A stretch of 12,097 nucleotides of DNA, taken from contig SKYD01000190.1 in the NCBI GenBank assembly GCA_007128075.1, forward strand, positions 1 to 12,097. The letters are read 5' to 3'. Within the stretch, counting starts at the first letter, position 1. Every line of letters begins with the position of its first letter. This stretch comes from Thiorhodovibrio sp. (GTDB lineage Bacteria; Pseudomonadota; Gammaproteobacteria; Chromatiales; Chromatiaceae). The notes beneath the pieces were generated by a model. It worked only from the letters and a program-made list of their open reading frames with translations, was not told the origin of the DNA and ran no database searches. Positions 1 through 5,946 of the stretch are shown here, in pieces. The translations under genes were made by a program, and so were the position numbers.

Positions 1-564
1 ATGGACGGCATGGACGGGCTGGCGGCGAGCATGGCGGGATTTGGGTTTGGTGCCTTGGCGGTGTTGGGCTGGCAAGGCGGTGAACTCTGGTTCGGGCTTT
101 TCAATGCGGTGATTGTTGCTGCTGCGCTGGGATTTTTGGTCGGCAATTTTCCACCGGCGCGGATTTTTCTTGGCGATGTCGGCGCATCAACATTCGGGCT
201 ATTGGCAGCCGCTCAGTCACTATGGGGTGTGCAGCTTGGGCTGTTTCCACTGTGGGTCGCCGGGCTGGCATTTTCACCGTTTATTGTCGATGCCACCTGG
301 ACTTTGATAGCGCGGGCAGTGCGCGGCGAGCGCGTTTGGGAAGCGCATCGCTCGCACCATTATCAGCGTTTGGTGTTAAGCGGCTGGAGTCATCGTCGCA
401 CCTTGGTGCGTGCTTGGCTGCCGATGGCAGGCGCCAGCGCCTGCGCAATCGCTGCGCCACAACTGGCGGTGATTGAACAATGGTGGCTAATCGGTGCCTG
501 GGTGGTGATTTATGGTCTGATCCATTTACGCATAGTTCACAGCACCCGCACTGCACATCAATGA
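1..564 (+). CDS. Glycosyltransferase family 4 (WbpL/WecA-like UDP-sugar:polyprenyl-phosphate sugar-1-phosphate transferase), 3' part
   Basis: Integral inner-membrane enzyme of the WecA/WbpL/MraY superfamily, which loads a sugar-1-phosphate onto undecaprenyl phosphate to start O-antigen or related glycan synthesis. Only the C-terminal 187 residues are present. The frame is open at the window edge, and the ATG at position 1 falls inside the conserved DGxDGLA motif (D2, D5), so it is an internal Met and the real start lies upstream. Other visible family signatures are NFPPARIFLGDVGA (residues 49-62, with the Mg/substrate loop Asp59) and the cytoplasmic HRSHHYQRL loop (116-124). Hydrophobic stretches at about 12-48, 60-100 and 135-180 are membrane spans. 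The stop overlaps the next gene by ATGA, matching the wbpL-wbpM arrangement known from Pseudomonas O-antigen loci. The family call is firm; the sugar (GlcNAc, FucNAc or QuiNAc) cannot be read from the sequence. Confidence 0.9.
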   Translation: MDGMDGLAASMAGFGFGALAVLGWQGGELWFGLFNAVIVAAALGFLVGNFPPARIFLGDVGASTFGLLAAAQSLWGVQLGLFPLWVAGLAFSPFIVDATWTLIARAVRGERVWEAHRSHHYQRLVLSGWSHRRTLVRAWLPMAGASACAIAAPQLAVIEQWWLIGAWVVIYGLIHLRIVHSTRTAHQ

Positions 565-2435
565 TCCCAATGACCCGCTGGTATGAGCGGCTTCGCACAC
601 GAACCGCTGCAATGGTGCACGATGCGCTGATGGTGCCGCTGGCGTGGCTTTTTGCCTACTGGGTGCGCTTTAATCTTGAATCCATTCCACCGCCATTTTT
701 CGAGGCGGCACTGCAGACCATTCCACTGGTGCTGGCGGTGTGTAGCGGATTCTATTGGTGGTTTGGGTTGTATCGCGGGGTGTGGCACTTTGCCTCACTG
801 CCGGATCTGCTGCGCATTCTCAAGGCGGTGACCGCTGCCACCGCGACGGTGTTTCTGCTGTTGTTTTTTGTCAATCGGTTAGCCGACATGCCGCGCTCAG
901 TCCCGCTGCTGTTTTGGGGATTGCAACTGGCGTTGTTAGCTGGTCCACGGTTGTTCTATCGCTGGCTCAAAGATCGCCGATTAACCCTTAATTCAGCGCA
1001 GCGGGTGCTTATCGTTGGTGCTGGGCGAGCGGGCGAGATGCTGGTGCGCGACATGCTCCGCGATCCAGCCCGTACCTATCAGCCGATTGCTTTTGTTGAT
1101 GATCGCCCACACCGCCAAGGCAGTGCCATCCATGAAGTCCCGATTCGCGGCACCGCCGAGCATATCCCCGCCTTAGTCAGTCATCTTGGAATTGATCTGA
1201 TTTTATTGGCGATTCCCAGTGCCACAGCCCGCCAGATGCAGCGTTTAGTGGAATATTGTGAGCAAGCCGCCTGTCCATTTCGCACCGTGCCGCCACTGGA
1301 TAGCCTGATGTCAGGGCAGGTACGCATTGATCAACTGCGGGCAGTATCGATTGAGGATCTACTCGGTCGTCAGCCAGTGGCACTTGATTGGGACAGCCTG
1401 CGGGCGGGCTTGGTCGGGCGGCGGATTTTGGTCACTGGTGCGGGTGGCTCGATTGGTGCCGAACTGTGTCGACAGTTGCTACACGCTGGGGTTGAGCGGC
1501 TGATTTTAGTTGATCACAGTGAACTGAATCTGTATCAATTAGAAATGGAAATCACCAAGCGTGAAGGCGGGTTTCGTCATGTACGGGCGTTGATTGATGT
1601 AACCGATCAGATTGCTGTGGACGCGCTCTTTGCCCGCGAACGCCCTCAAGTCGTGTTTCATGCTGCTGCCTATAAGCATGTGCCAATGCTGGAAAATCAA
1701 CTGCGGGTGGCGGTGCGCAACAATGTCGCTGGCACGCGCATCGTCGCCGAGGCAGCGGCTGATCACCAATGCGAACGCTTTGTGCTGATTTCAACTGACA
1801 AAGCAGTCAACCCCGCCAATGTGATGGGGGCAACCAAACGGGTTGCCGAGATCATTTGCCAACAGTTCGCCACTGATTCATCTACCCGTTTTGTGACCGT
1901 GCGCTTTGGCAATGTGTTGGGATCAACTGGTAGCGTGGTGCCGCTGTTTCAGCACCAAATTGCTCAAGGTGGCCCAGTCACCGTCACCGACCCTGAGGTC
2001 GAGCGTTTTTTTATGACCATCCCCGAGGCCTGCCAGTTGATCATGCAGGCGGCGGTCTTAGGCAATGGTGGTGAGATCTTTGTGCTCGATATGGGCGAGC
2101 CGGTCAAAATTGGTTTTTTAGCCGAACAGATGATCCGGCTGTTTGGGTTTGAGCCAGGGCGCGAGATTGCGATTGAAATTATTGGATTGCGCCCAGGAGA
2201 AAAACGCTTTGAAGAGCTGTTTTATACAAATGAGACCACTGTGACCACCCAGCATCCCAAAATCCGCATGGCGCAATCCGTTGCCCCAGCCCAGGTTGGT
2301 AACCAACTAGCATTGCTCGAACAGGCATTGGCTGCCCAAGACGAGGCGAAGATGCGCTGTTGTCTGCAAGCCTTGGTGCCTAATTGGGATCAAGCCCCGC
2401 AAGATTGCACCGAGCAAGCGTGTATTAATTCTTAG
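561..2435 (+). CDS. wbpM: WbpM/PglF/CapD-type membrane-bound UDP-N-acetylhexosamine 4,6-dehydratase
   Basis: NAD-dependent SDR enzyme converting a UDP-HexNAc to its 4-keto-6-deoxy form, the entry step for QuiNAc, FucNAc or bacillosamine-type sugars. Length 624 aa, normal for the long membrane-anchored class. Hydrophobic segments in residues 15-140 form the membrane anchor. A first Rossmann domain starts at VGAGRAGE (152-159) and the catalytic SDR domain at GAGGSIGAE (293-301). The active site reads STDKAVNPANVMGATK (411-426), with Thr412, Asp413, Lys414 and Met422 in place of the usual SDR tyrosine. That Met substitution is characteristic of WbpM and PglF. I chose the ATG at 561 because it overlaps the upstream TGA (ATGA) and the 27 residues upstream of it in the same frame lie inside the preceding gene. 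No Shine-Dalgarno sequence is visible, so translation is probably coupled. The C-terminus looks intact and ends about 12 nt before a ligA fragment. Confidence 0.94.
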   Translation: MIPMTRWYERLRTRTAAMVHDALMVPLAWLFAYWVRFNLESIPPPFFEAALQTIPLVLAVCSGFYWWFGLYRGVWHFASLPDLLRILKAVTAATATVFLLLFFVNRLADMPRSVPLLFWGLQLALLAGPRLFYRWLKDRRLTLNSAQRVLIVGAGRAGEMLVRDMLRDPARTYQPIAFVDDRPHRQGSAIHEVPIRGTAEHIPALVSHLGIDLILLAIPSATARQMQRLVEYCEQAACPFRTVPPLDSLMSGQVRIDQLRAVSIEDLLGRQPVALDWDSLRAGLVGRRILVTGAGGSIGAELCRQLLHAGVERLILVDHSELNLYQLEMEITKREGGFRHVRALIDVTDQIAVDALFARERPQVVFHAAAYKHVPMLENQLRVAVRNNVAGTRIVAEAAADHQCERFVLISTDKAVNPANVMGATKRVAEIICQQFATDSSTRFVTVRFGNVLGSTGSVVPLFQHQIAQGGPVTVTDPEVERFFMTIPEACQLIMQAAVLGNGGEIFVLDMGEPVKIGFLAEQMIRLFGFEPGREIAIEIIGLRPGEKRFEELFYTNETTVTTQHPKIRMAQSVAPAQVGNQLALLEQALAAQDEAKMRCCLQALVPNWDQAPQDCTEQACINS

Positions 2436-2446
2436 CGTGTTTTCAT

Positions 2447-2640
2447 ATCATCTTGGTCAAGATTGGCACCTTCAGCCAGCCCGGCGAGACAATCAAGCGG
2501 TGCGGTGCTAAAATCAGTTAGCCAAGACCGATTATTCACTCGTCGGGGCGAATCCTGGCTCGAAACTGACCAAAGCCCAAACCCTGAATATTGCTCTCGT
2601 TGATAAGCGCGAGCTGGCGGAGTGGCTGGCAAACTTGTAG
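2447..2640 (+). pseudogene. ligA: Remnant of the C-terminal BRCT domain of NAD-dependent DNA ligase (ligA fragment, frameshifted)
   Basis: Not a working gene. One frame, ending at a TAG at 2519-2521, reads GTFSQPGETIKRCGAKIS, which fits the first half of a LigA BRCT domain. A second frame (about 2521-2637, TAG at 2638-2640) reads AKTDYSLVGANPGSKLTKAQ and continues to a LAEWLANL terminus. The PGSKLxKAQ signature and the closing acidic helix are typical of the last residues of bacterial LigA. The two halves are out of register, and the few residues expected between them (the GSVSK-type turn) are missing, so a small deletion plus frameshift has occurred. No start, ligase or OB-fold part exists here, since wbpM ends at 2435. 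Because ligA is essential, a complete copy must sit elsewhere. BRCT domains also occur in a few other proteins, so ligA is the best but not the only possible source. Confidence 0.72.
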
Positions 2641-2646
2641 CGATCA

Positions 2647-2712
2647 ATGTTGGATTGGTTAATGGAAAATGCTTGGCTTTTTCTGTTATGCGGGATAAAT
2701 TTTGTTGTCTAA
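2647..2712 (+). other. Tiny hydrophobic ORF (21 codons), possible 5' remnant of a membrane-protein gene
   Basis: Six bases after the ligA tail an ATG opens a 21-codon frame beginning MLDWLMENAWLFLLCG and ending at TAA (2710-2712). Its Trp/Leu-rich hydrophobic character resembles the first transmembrane helix of NfeD-like or similar small membrane proteins. It is too short to assign, has no good ribosome-binding site, and may be chance. It is listed because it sits exactly between two other gene fragments and the start of the restriction cassette. Confidence 0.2.
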
Positions 2713-2749
2713 CAAATTACTAAGCTCCCCGAAGAGCTAAGCGTATAAA
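2701..2749 (+). promoter_or_regulatory. Two small dyads and a TATAAA box upstream of the restriction-modification genes
   Basis: The stretch before the endonuclease gene contains a perfect 6-bp dyad, TTTGTT-gtct-AACAAA (2701-2716), then a 5-bp dyad, AGCTC-N6-GAGCT (2723-2738), then TATAAA (2744-2749). No convincing -35 hexamer lies at the right distance. The dyads could be operators for the methyltransferase, which carries an N-terminal extension; in some type II systems (for example M.SsoII) that part of the enzyme represses transcription. The promoter assignment is weak. Confidence 0.25.
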
Positions 2750-2775
2750 TGTTTAACAATCAATAGAGTGGTTTT

Positions 2776-3954
2776 ATGTGGAGATGGGATCAAGGCAGGC
2801 TTCAATACTTTTCATTAGATCGTATTCGTATAATTGCTACATGCATTACTGAATTGGATGGGGTCTCTTTAAATGCTAACCCCGACCCGCTCCGTATACT
2901 TTTACCTTCGGTCGTAGGGCTACCTTTTGCGCCTGAGCATTACAGGGTTTGGCGTAATTATGCACGAGTATTTAAAATTCTCGGCCTAGCAAGCAATATT
3001 AATGGTCATCTTAGCTCCACTAGCCTTTGTCGGAGACTTGTAGCTACAGGGGAAGAATATCTTACGTATGATGAATATTTACAATTTCTAGTCAGGGCTT
3101 TCTATTATCCATCACCGGTTTTTCAAGGATATAATGTTAATCATCTTCAATCTTATCCTTACTGTGCAATACTTAAATATTTGATAGCTAATGCACATAA
3201 TTCAGGTGATCCATCACTGGCGGTGGAAGATGTCTTCAGTCGGCTTATAGGAAATAACGTTAACGGACTCGAAGATATAAATAGTTATTCAAGCTTGAGT
3301 ACTTCGAATGTGATTGGGCATGGAGACCAATTAAGGCAAGTTAGGGAAATGCTGATTTTTATTAGCCAGCTTAGTTTTTTATCTTGGATTGATGGTCGTC
3401 TTTTTATTGATTTTTATTCACTTACAAATCTTAGCTCCGCTCAAATCAACGGGCTTGTATCCCCTATTAATGGTACAAGACACGAAAATCCTGAGTTTGA
3501 AATTCAAAGAATGTTTGATATCTCTCCGAATGAAAAAGATTTATTAGAATTTGAAGAGCCAGTTACACCCGAAGATCGGGTTTTTACGGAGGGACAGAAA
3601 GTTAGGGTTTCGCATCTTCGGACTGAAAGAAATCGTAAGGTCATCAAGCATTATTTCCAACATGCAGGTAATCCGAAACTATGTGATATGTGTCGAATAG
3701 AGGTTGCAGGGCGCTACCCGTGGCTAGATAATTTAATCGAGGTACATCACATACTTCCTCTTTCCTCTCCACTGCAAGTTGATCGTGCAGGGACTTCACT
3801 AGATGATTTGGTAGGACTTTGCCCGAACTGTCATCGAGCAACTCATTCTTTTTATAAAATTAAGCTAGCTAGAGAAAATTTGGCTGATTTCGTGTCAAAG
3901 GAGCATGCTAAAGAAACTTACTATCAAGTAAGATCACAGTTCCGAAATATTTAG
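2776..3954 (+). CDS. HNH endonuclease, putative type II restriction enzyme
   Basis: 392-aa protein, taken as the restriction partner of the cytosine methyltransferase that follows 26 nt downstream. The C-terminal part (about 295-360) is an HNH/zinc-ribbon nuclease: Cys303-x2-Cys306 and Cys349-x2-Cys352 would bind structural zinc, EVHHILPLS (322-330) supplies the catalytic His324/His325 region, and DLVGLCPNCHRATH (344-357) completes the beta-beta-alpha-metal fold with His353 and His357. The N-terminal 290 residues show no motif I recognise and probably hold target recognition and dimerisation. The ATG at 2776 has a weak GAG ribosome-binding site (2766-2768). Codon choice is AT-rich and unlike wbpM or accA, which suggests horizontal acquisition. 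Recognition sequence and isoschizomer family cannot be read by eye. The protein could instead be a modification-dependent nuclease, but the tight pairing with a methyltransferase favours ordinary type II restriction. Confidence 0.85.
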   Translation: MWRWDQGRLQYFSLDRIRIIATCITELDGVSLNANPDPLRILLPSVVGLPFAPEHYRVWRNYARVFKILGLASNINGHLSSTSLCRRLVATGEEYLTYDEYLQFLVRAFYYPSPVFQGYNVNHLQSYPYCAILKYLIANAHNSGDPSLAVEDVFSRLIGNNVNGLEDINSYSSLSTSNVIGHGDQLRQVREMLIFISQLSFLSWIDGRLFIDFYSLTNLSSAQINGLVSPINGTRHENPEFEIQRMFDISPNEKDLLEFEEPVTPEDRVFTEGQKVRVSHLRTERNRKVIKHYFQHAGNPKLCDMCRIEVAGRYPWLDNLIEVHHILPLSSPLQVDRAGTSLDDLVGLCPNCHRATHSFYKIKLARENLADFVSKEHAKETYYQVRSQFRNI

Positions 3955-3980
3955 TGCTTACTTTTACTTAGGAAAACAAA

Positions 3981-5186
3981 ATGGTGCCAAAAGAACTACT
4001 ATTCACACTCCCTAGTCGCCTATTAAAGCTAATAGAACAAGCGCTTGATGCAGGTATTGAGCTTGAACAGCTATTGAACGCCGAGGGGCTAACTTATGAT
4101 GACCTTCGTTACAATCGATCAATAGAACCTATAGCTTTGCAAGGAGAGGGGTACAAGAGGCTAGATGATTTTTGGAAGCCATTTCACGGCACCCCTGTCG
4201 TAAGTTTTTTTTCTGGGGCAGGTGGGTTAGACCTCGGATTTGAAGCTGCGGGCTTTGAGCACTTGGCTGTGATCGAACACAACGAAATTTTTTGCAATAC
4301 ATTGAGAGAAAATCGCAAGTGGAATGTTATTGGTCCACCATACAAAGATGGCGATGTATCACAAAGAATTCAACTATCAAGGGAACTTGAAGAAAAAGGC
4401 GTAAAAAAGCTTTTTAACGGTGTTTTTATCGGAGGACCGCCGTGCCAGCCATTTTCAATTGCAGCTAATCAACGCTTCTCTAAAAATGGTGAAAAATTTA
4501 AGAGAACGGGTTTTGCACATAAGAAAAATGGCAACCTACTTTTTGATTATGTTTGGTTTATTGAGAAGTATCTCCCTGAGGCATTTATCATTGAAAATGT
4601 GCCTGGTTTAATTGACATTGACAGGGGAGAGCAGTTATTTAAAGTGTATAAGCATCTTGAAAATAAAGGTTATAAAATACACGATCCTTTAAAATTAAAT
4701 GCAGCGCATTATTCAGTACCCCAACAACGTGAGCGGCTTTTTATTGTTGGACATCGCGGTACAAAAGACTTTATTCCTCCCAAAAAAGCTGATTCTGTCA
4801 TCGGTTGTATGCAGGCGTTATTGGATATCCGAAAAGACTGCCCTAACCACATTACACGAAAACATAAAGCTAGCTCTCTTATACGATACGTTAAATTAGA
4901 CATCGGAAAGCGGGATCATTTAGGTAGGGTTGATCGACTTAACCCCGGTATGCCTTCAAAAACTGTTATCGCAGGTGGATCTTCCGGCGGTGGTAGATCG
5001 CATCTACATCCGTTTATCCCGAGAACACTTAGCGTTAGGGAGTGTGCTCGCCTTCAGACTTTTCCCGATAACTATATCTTTACGGGCTCGTCTGCCCGCC
5101 AGTTCACGCAAGTAGGAAATGCTGTTCCACCTGTCCTAGCCGCACAAATCGCAACAGCTCTTTACAAGTCTTATTTTGAAGCTTAA
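3981..5186 (+). CDS. DNA (cytosine-5-)-methyltransferase, Dcm family (type II modification enzyme)
   Basis: Transfers a methyl group from S-adenosylmethionine to C5 of cytosine in a specific site, protecting host DNA from the preceding nuclease. 401 aa with the canonical motifs in order: I (VVSFFSGAGGLDLGF, 73-87), IV with the catalytic Cys155 in GGPPCQPFS (151-159), VI ENVPG (205-209), VIII QQRERLFIVG (248-257), IX RLNPGMPSKTV (319-329) and X QVGNAVPP (377-384). The target-recognition region between VIII and IX is short, about 60 residues, suggesting a simple target. About 70 residues precede motif I, more than a minimal enzyme needs. They look helical (LPSRLLKLIEQALDAG) and could be a DNA-binding regulatory extension. 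The ATG has a good ribosome-binding site, AGGA at 3970-3973. No controller (C) protein or vsr gene accompanies it. Base composition matches the nuclease gene, not the host-like flanks. Confidence 0.95.
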   Translation: MVPKELLFTLPSRLLKLIEQALDAGIELEQLLNAEGLTYDDLRYNRSIEPIALQGEGYKRLDDFWKPFHGTPVVSFFSGAGGLDLGFEAAGFEHLAVIEHNEIFCNTLRENRKWNVIGPPYKDGDVSQRIQLSRELEEKGVKKLFNGVFIGGPPCQPFSIAANQRFSKNGEKFKRTGFAHKKNGNLLFDYVWFIEKYLPEAFIIENVPGLIDIDRGEQLFKVYKHLENKGYKIHDPLKLNAAHYSVPQQRERLFIVGHRGTKDFIPPKKADSVIGCMQALLDIRKDCPNHITRKHKASSLIRYVKLDIGKRDHLGRVDRLNPGMPSKTVIAGGSSGGGRSHLHPFIPRTLSVRECARLQTFPDNYIFTGSSARQFTQVGNAVPPVLAAQIATALYKSYFEA

Positions 5187-5268
5187 CCACGAACTGCAAC
5201 AAGACAATTTTTTTATGGTGCTCCAAAATTGCCGCAGAGCGCGGTGTCTTTTGTGTTATTCAGTGACA

Positions 5269-5304
5269 GGGCAAACAATAAAGCCGATTTTCTTTTTGCC
5301 TTTT
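5269..5304 (+). terminator. Weak candidate intrinsic terminator after the methyltransferase
   Basis: GGCAAA (5270-5275) can pair with TTTGCC (5295-5300), followed by TTTT (5301-5304), about 80 nt after the methyltransferase stop. The loop is 19 nt and the stem is AT-rich, so termination would be weak. A second GGCAAA at 5325-5330 could compete for the same TTTGCC. This is a by-eye call only. Confidence 0.25.
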
Positions 5305-5343
5305 AATCTTGGCGCAAAACTGACGGCAAAGATACTATTTTTC

Positions 5344-5352
5344 TGATATAAA
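5344..5352 (+). promoter_or_regulatory. Extended -10 promoter candidate in front of the ubiD remnant
   Basis: TGATATAAA matches an extended -10 element (TGn plus TATAAA) and lies 31 nt before the ATG of the ubiD fragment, giving a plausible short leader. No clear -35 is seen. If it is the ancestral ubiD promoter, it was carried with the fragment and may still drive transcription into the accA upstream region. Confidence 0.35.
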
Positions 5353-5383
5353 ATTACACTGGATAGCACGGCTAGACAATTAA

Positions 5384-5468
5384 ATGCACTATCAAGATTT
5401 ACGCGATTTCATTGCCCAATTAGAGCAGCGCGGTGAGCTAAAACGGCACCGCGCTGGATGTTGATGTC
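5384..5468 (+). pseudogene. ubiD: N-terminal remnant of ubiD (3-octaprenyl-4-hydroxybenzoate carboxy-lyase)
   Basis: From the ATG at 5384 the frame reads MHYQDLRDFIAQLEQRGELK and continues RHRAGC to a TGA at 5462-5464. This closely matches the start of UbiD, which in E. coli begins with KYNDLRDFLTLLEQQGELKR. After a one-base shift near 5453 the next frame reads LDVDV, which fits the following UbiD segment (xPVDPxLE), then stops. So only about 28 of roughly 490 residues are left, with a frameshift; the remainder is absent. It is not functional. The intact gene, needed for ubiquinone synthesis, should be elsewhere. Together with the ligA tail it brackets the restriction-modification genes. Confidence 0.72.
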
Positions 5469-5507
5469 TAATGTGGAGGGTAACACTAAAAATAGTAGTG
5501 GATCATC

Positions 5508-5563
5508 AGCTATCGGCAACAGCCAAGGTTTGGTTATAATGGCGAACAAAATACCCGATAGCT
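5508..5563. repeat. 9-bp inverted repeat with 38-base spacer
   Basis: AGCTATCGG at 5508-5516 is the exact reverse complement of CCGATAGCT at 5555-5563. The spacer contains a TATAAT hexamer (5535-5540). It could be a long hairpin or the degenerate ends of a small mobile element; neither is proven. Confidence 0.4.
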
Positions 5564-5698
5564 CCAATGTGATTTTCGAGCTTCTTTGAAAACGACAGGG
5601 CTTTTCTAACTAAACGAGACACTCGTTGCCTTACCTGCCTTCCGCTACTTCTTAAAGATCAATGGGTTAGCAAGTTTAAAAATCAAGAGCTTAGGTGA

Positions 5699-5720
5699 AT
5701 CGAAAAATCTTATTTTTGAT
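5699..5720. repeat. Palindromic repeat, copy 1 of 2
   Basis: An imperfect 22-bp palindrome with arms ATCGAAAAAT and ATTTTTGAT around a CTT centre. It is identical to copy 2 (5760-5781) at 19 of 22 positions, in the same orientation, 61 bp away centre to centre. This looks like a pair of binding sites for one dimeric regulator, or repeated element ends. Confidence 0.5.
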
Positions 5721-5759
5721 ATTTCAAAGAGTTAAGGGTGCGCTCGGCAGTTTACACTA

Positions 5760-5781
5760 ATCGATAAAACTTATTTTCGAT
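5760..5781. repeat. Palindromic repeat, copy 2 of 2
   Basis: Arms ATCGATAAAA and ATTTTCGAT around the same CTT centre as copy 1. A 61-bp centre-to-centre distance is close to six helical turns, so proteins bound at both copies could lie on the same DNA face. Both copies lie 165-250 bp before accA. Confidence 0.5.
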
Positions 5782-5805
5782 TTGGGACTGCCCAGCCAGG
5801 ACTCC

Positions 5806-5930
5806 AGTTGCTCGCCCTTCGGGGCACTATCAACGGAGAGCGAATTACCGAAAAATCATTCTGAGCAACTTTGTTCAGGTTTTTAGGAACAGAATTTTGA
5901 ACAGTTGTTGGTTGAATCACTCGCTTTTTT
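5806..5930 (+). promoter_or_regulatory. Possible structured leader with alternative hairpins upstream of accA
   Basis: AGTTGCTC (5806-5813) is the exact complement of GAGCAACT (5863-5870) and would enclose a small hairpin GCCC-TTCG-GGGC (5814-5825) with a UUCG tetraloop. The downstream arm overlaps CAAC..TGTTCA (5866-5877), which can instead pair with TGAACAGTTG (5898-5907) with a 2-nt bulge. The two structures are mutually exclusive. A TTTTTT run follows at 5925-5930, shortly before the accA start. This resembles an attenuator, but no promoter or ligand domain has been identified and the pairing was found by eye. Confidence 0.3.
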
Positions 5931-5946
5931 AGGATACTGTCCAATC

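Larger units (their letters stand above)
5187..5946. other. 760-base region without an intact gene between the methyltransferase and accA
   Basis: No frame here codes for a recognisable complete protein. It contains the weak terminator candidate, the ubiD promoter and N-terminal fragment, a 9-bp inverted repeat (5508/5563), a TATAAT at 5535-5540 without a good -35, two related 22-bp palindromes (5699 and 5760), and hairpin-forming sequence directly upstream of accA. Composition stays AT-rich until accA begins, so the foreign segment probably extends to near 5940. Confidence 0.7.

Noticed and set aside
480..560. Earlier GTG start for wbpM inside the transferase gene
   Set aside because: It would give 27 residues with no family similarity; the ATGA overlap at 561 is the usual arrangement.
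5187..5383. vsr mismatch-repair endonuclease or controller gene expected next to a Dcm-type methyltransferase
   Set aside because: No frame in this stretch, or before the nuclease gene, encodes such a protein.
5580..5700. Open frame of about 40 residues (AFLTKRDTRCLTCLPLLLKD) with a faint IS4-transposase look
   Set aside because: There is no start codon, no DDE or family motif, and no matching terminal repeats; too short to call a transposase remnant.
5905..5946. Upstream in-frame TTG start for accA adding 14 residues
   Set aside because: The extra residues (LVESLAFLGYCPI) have no counterpart in AccA, whereas homology starts just after the ATG at 5947; the TTG also lies in the hairpin region.
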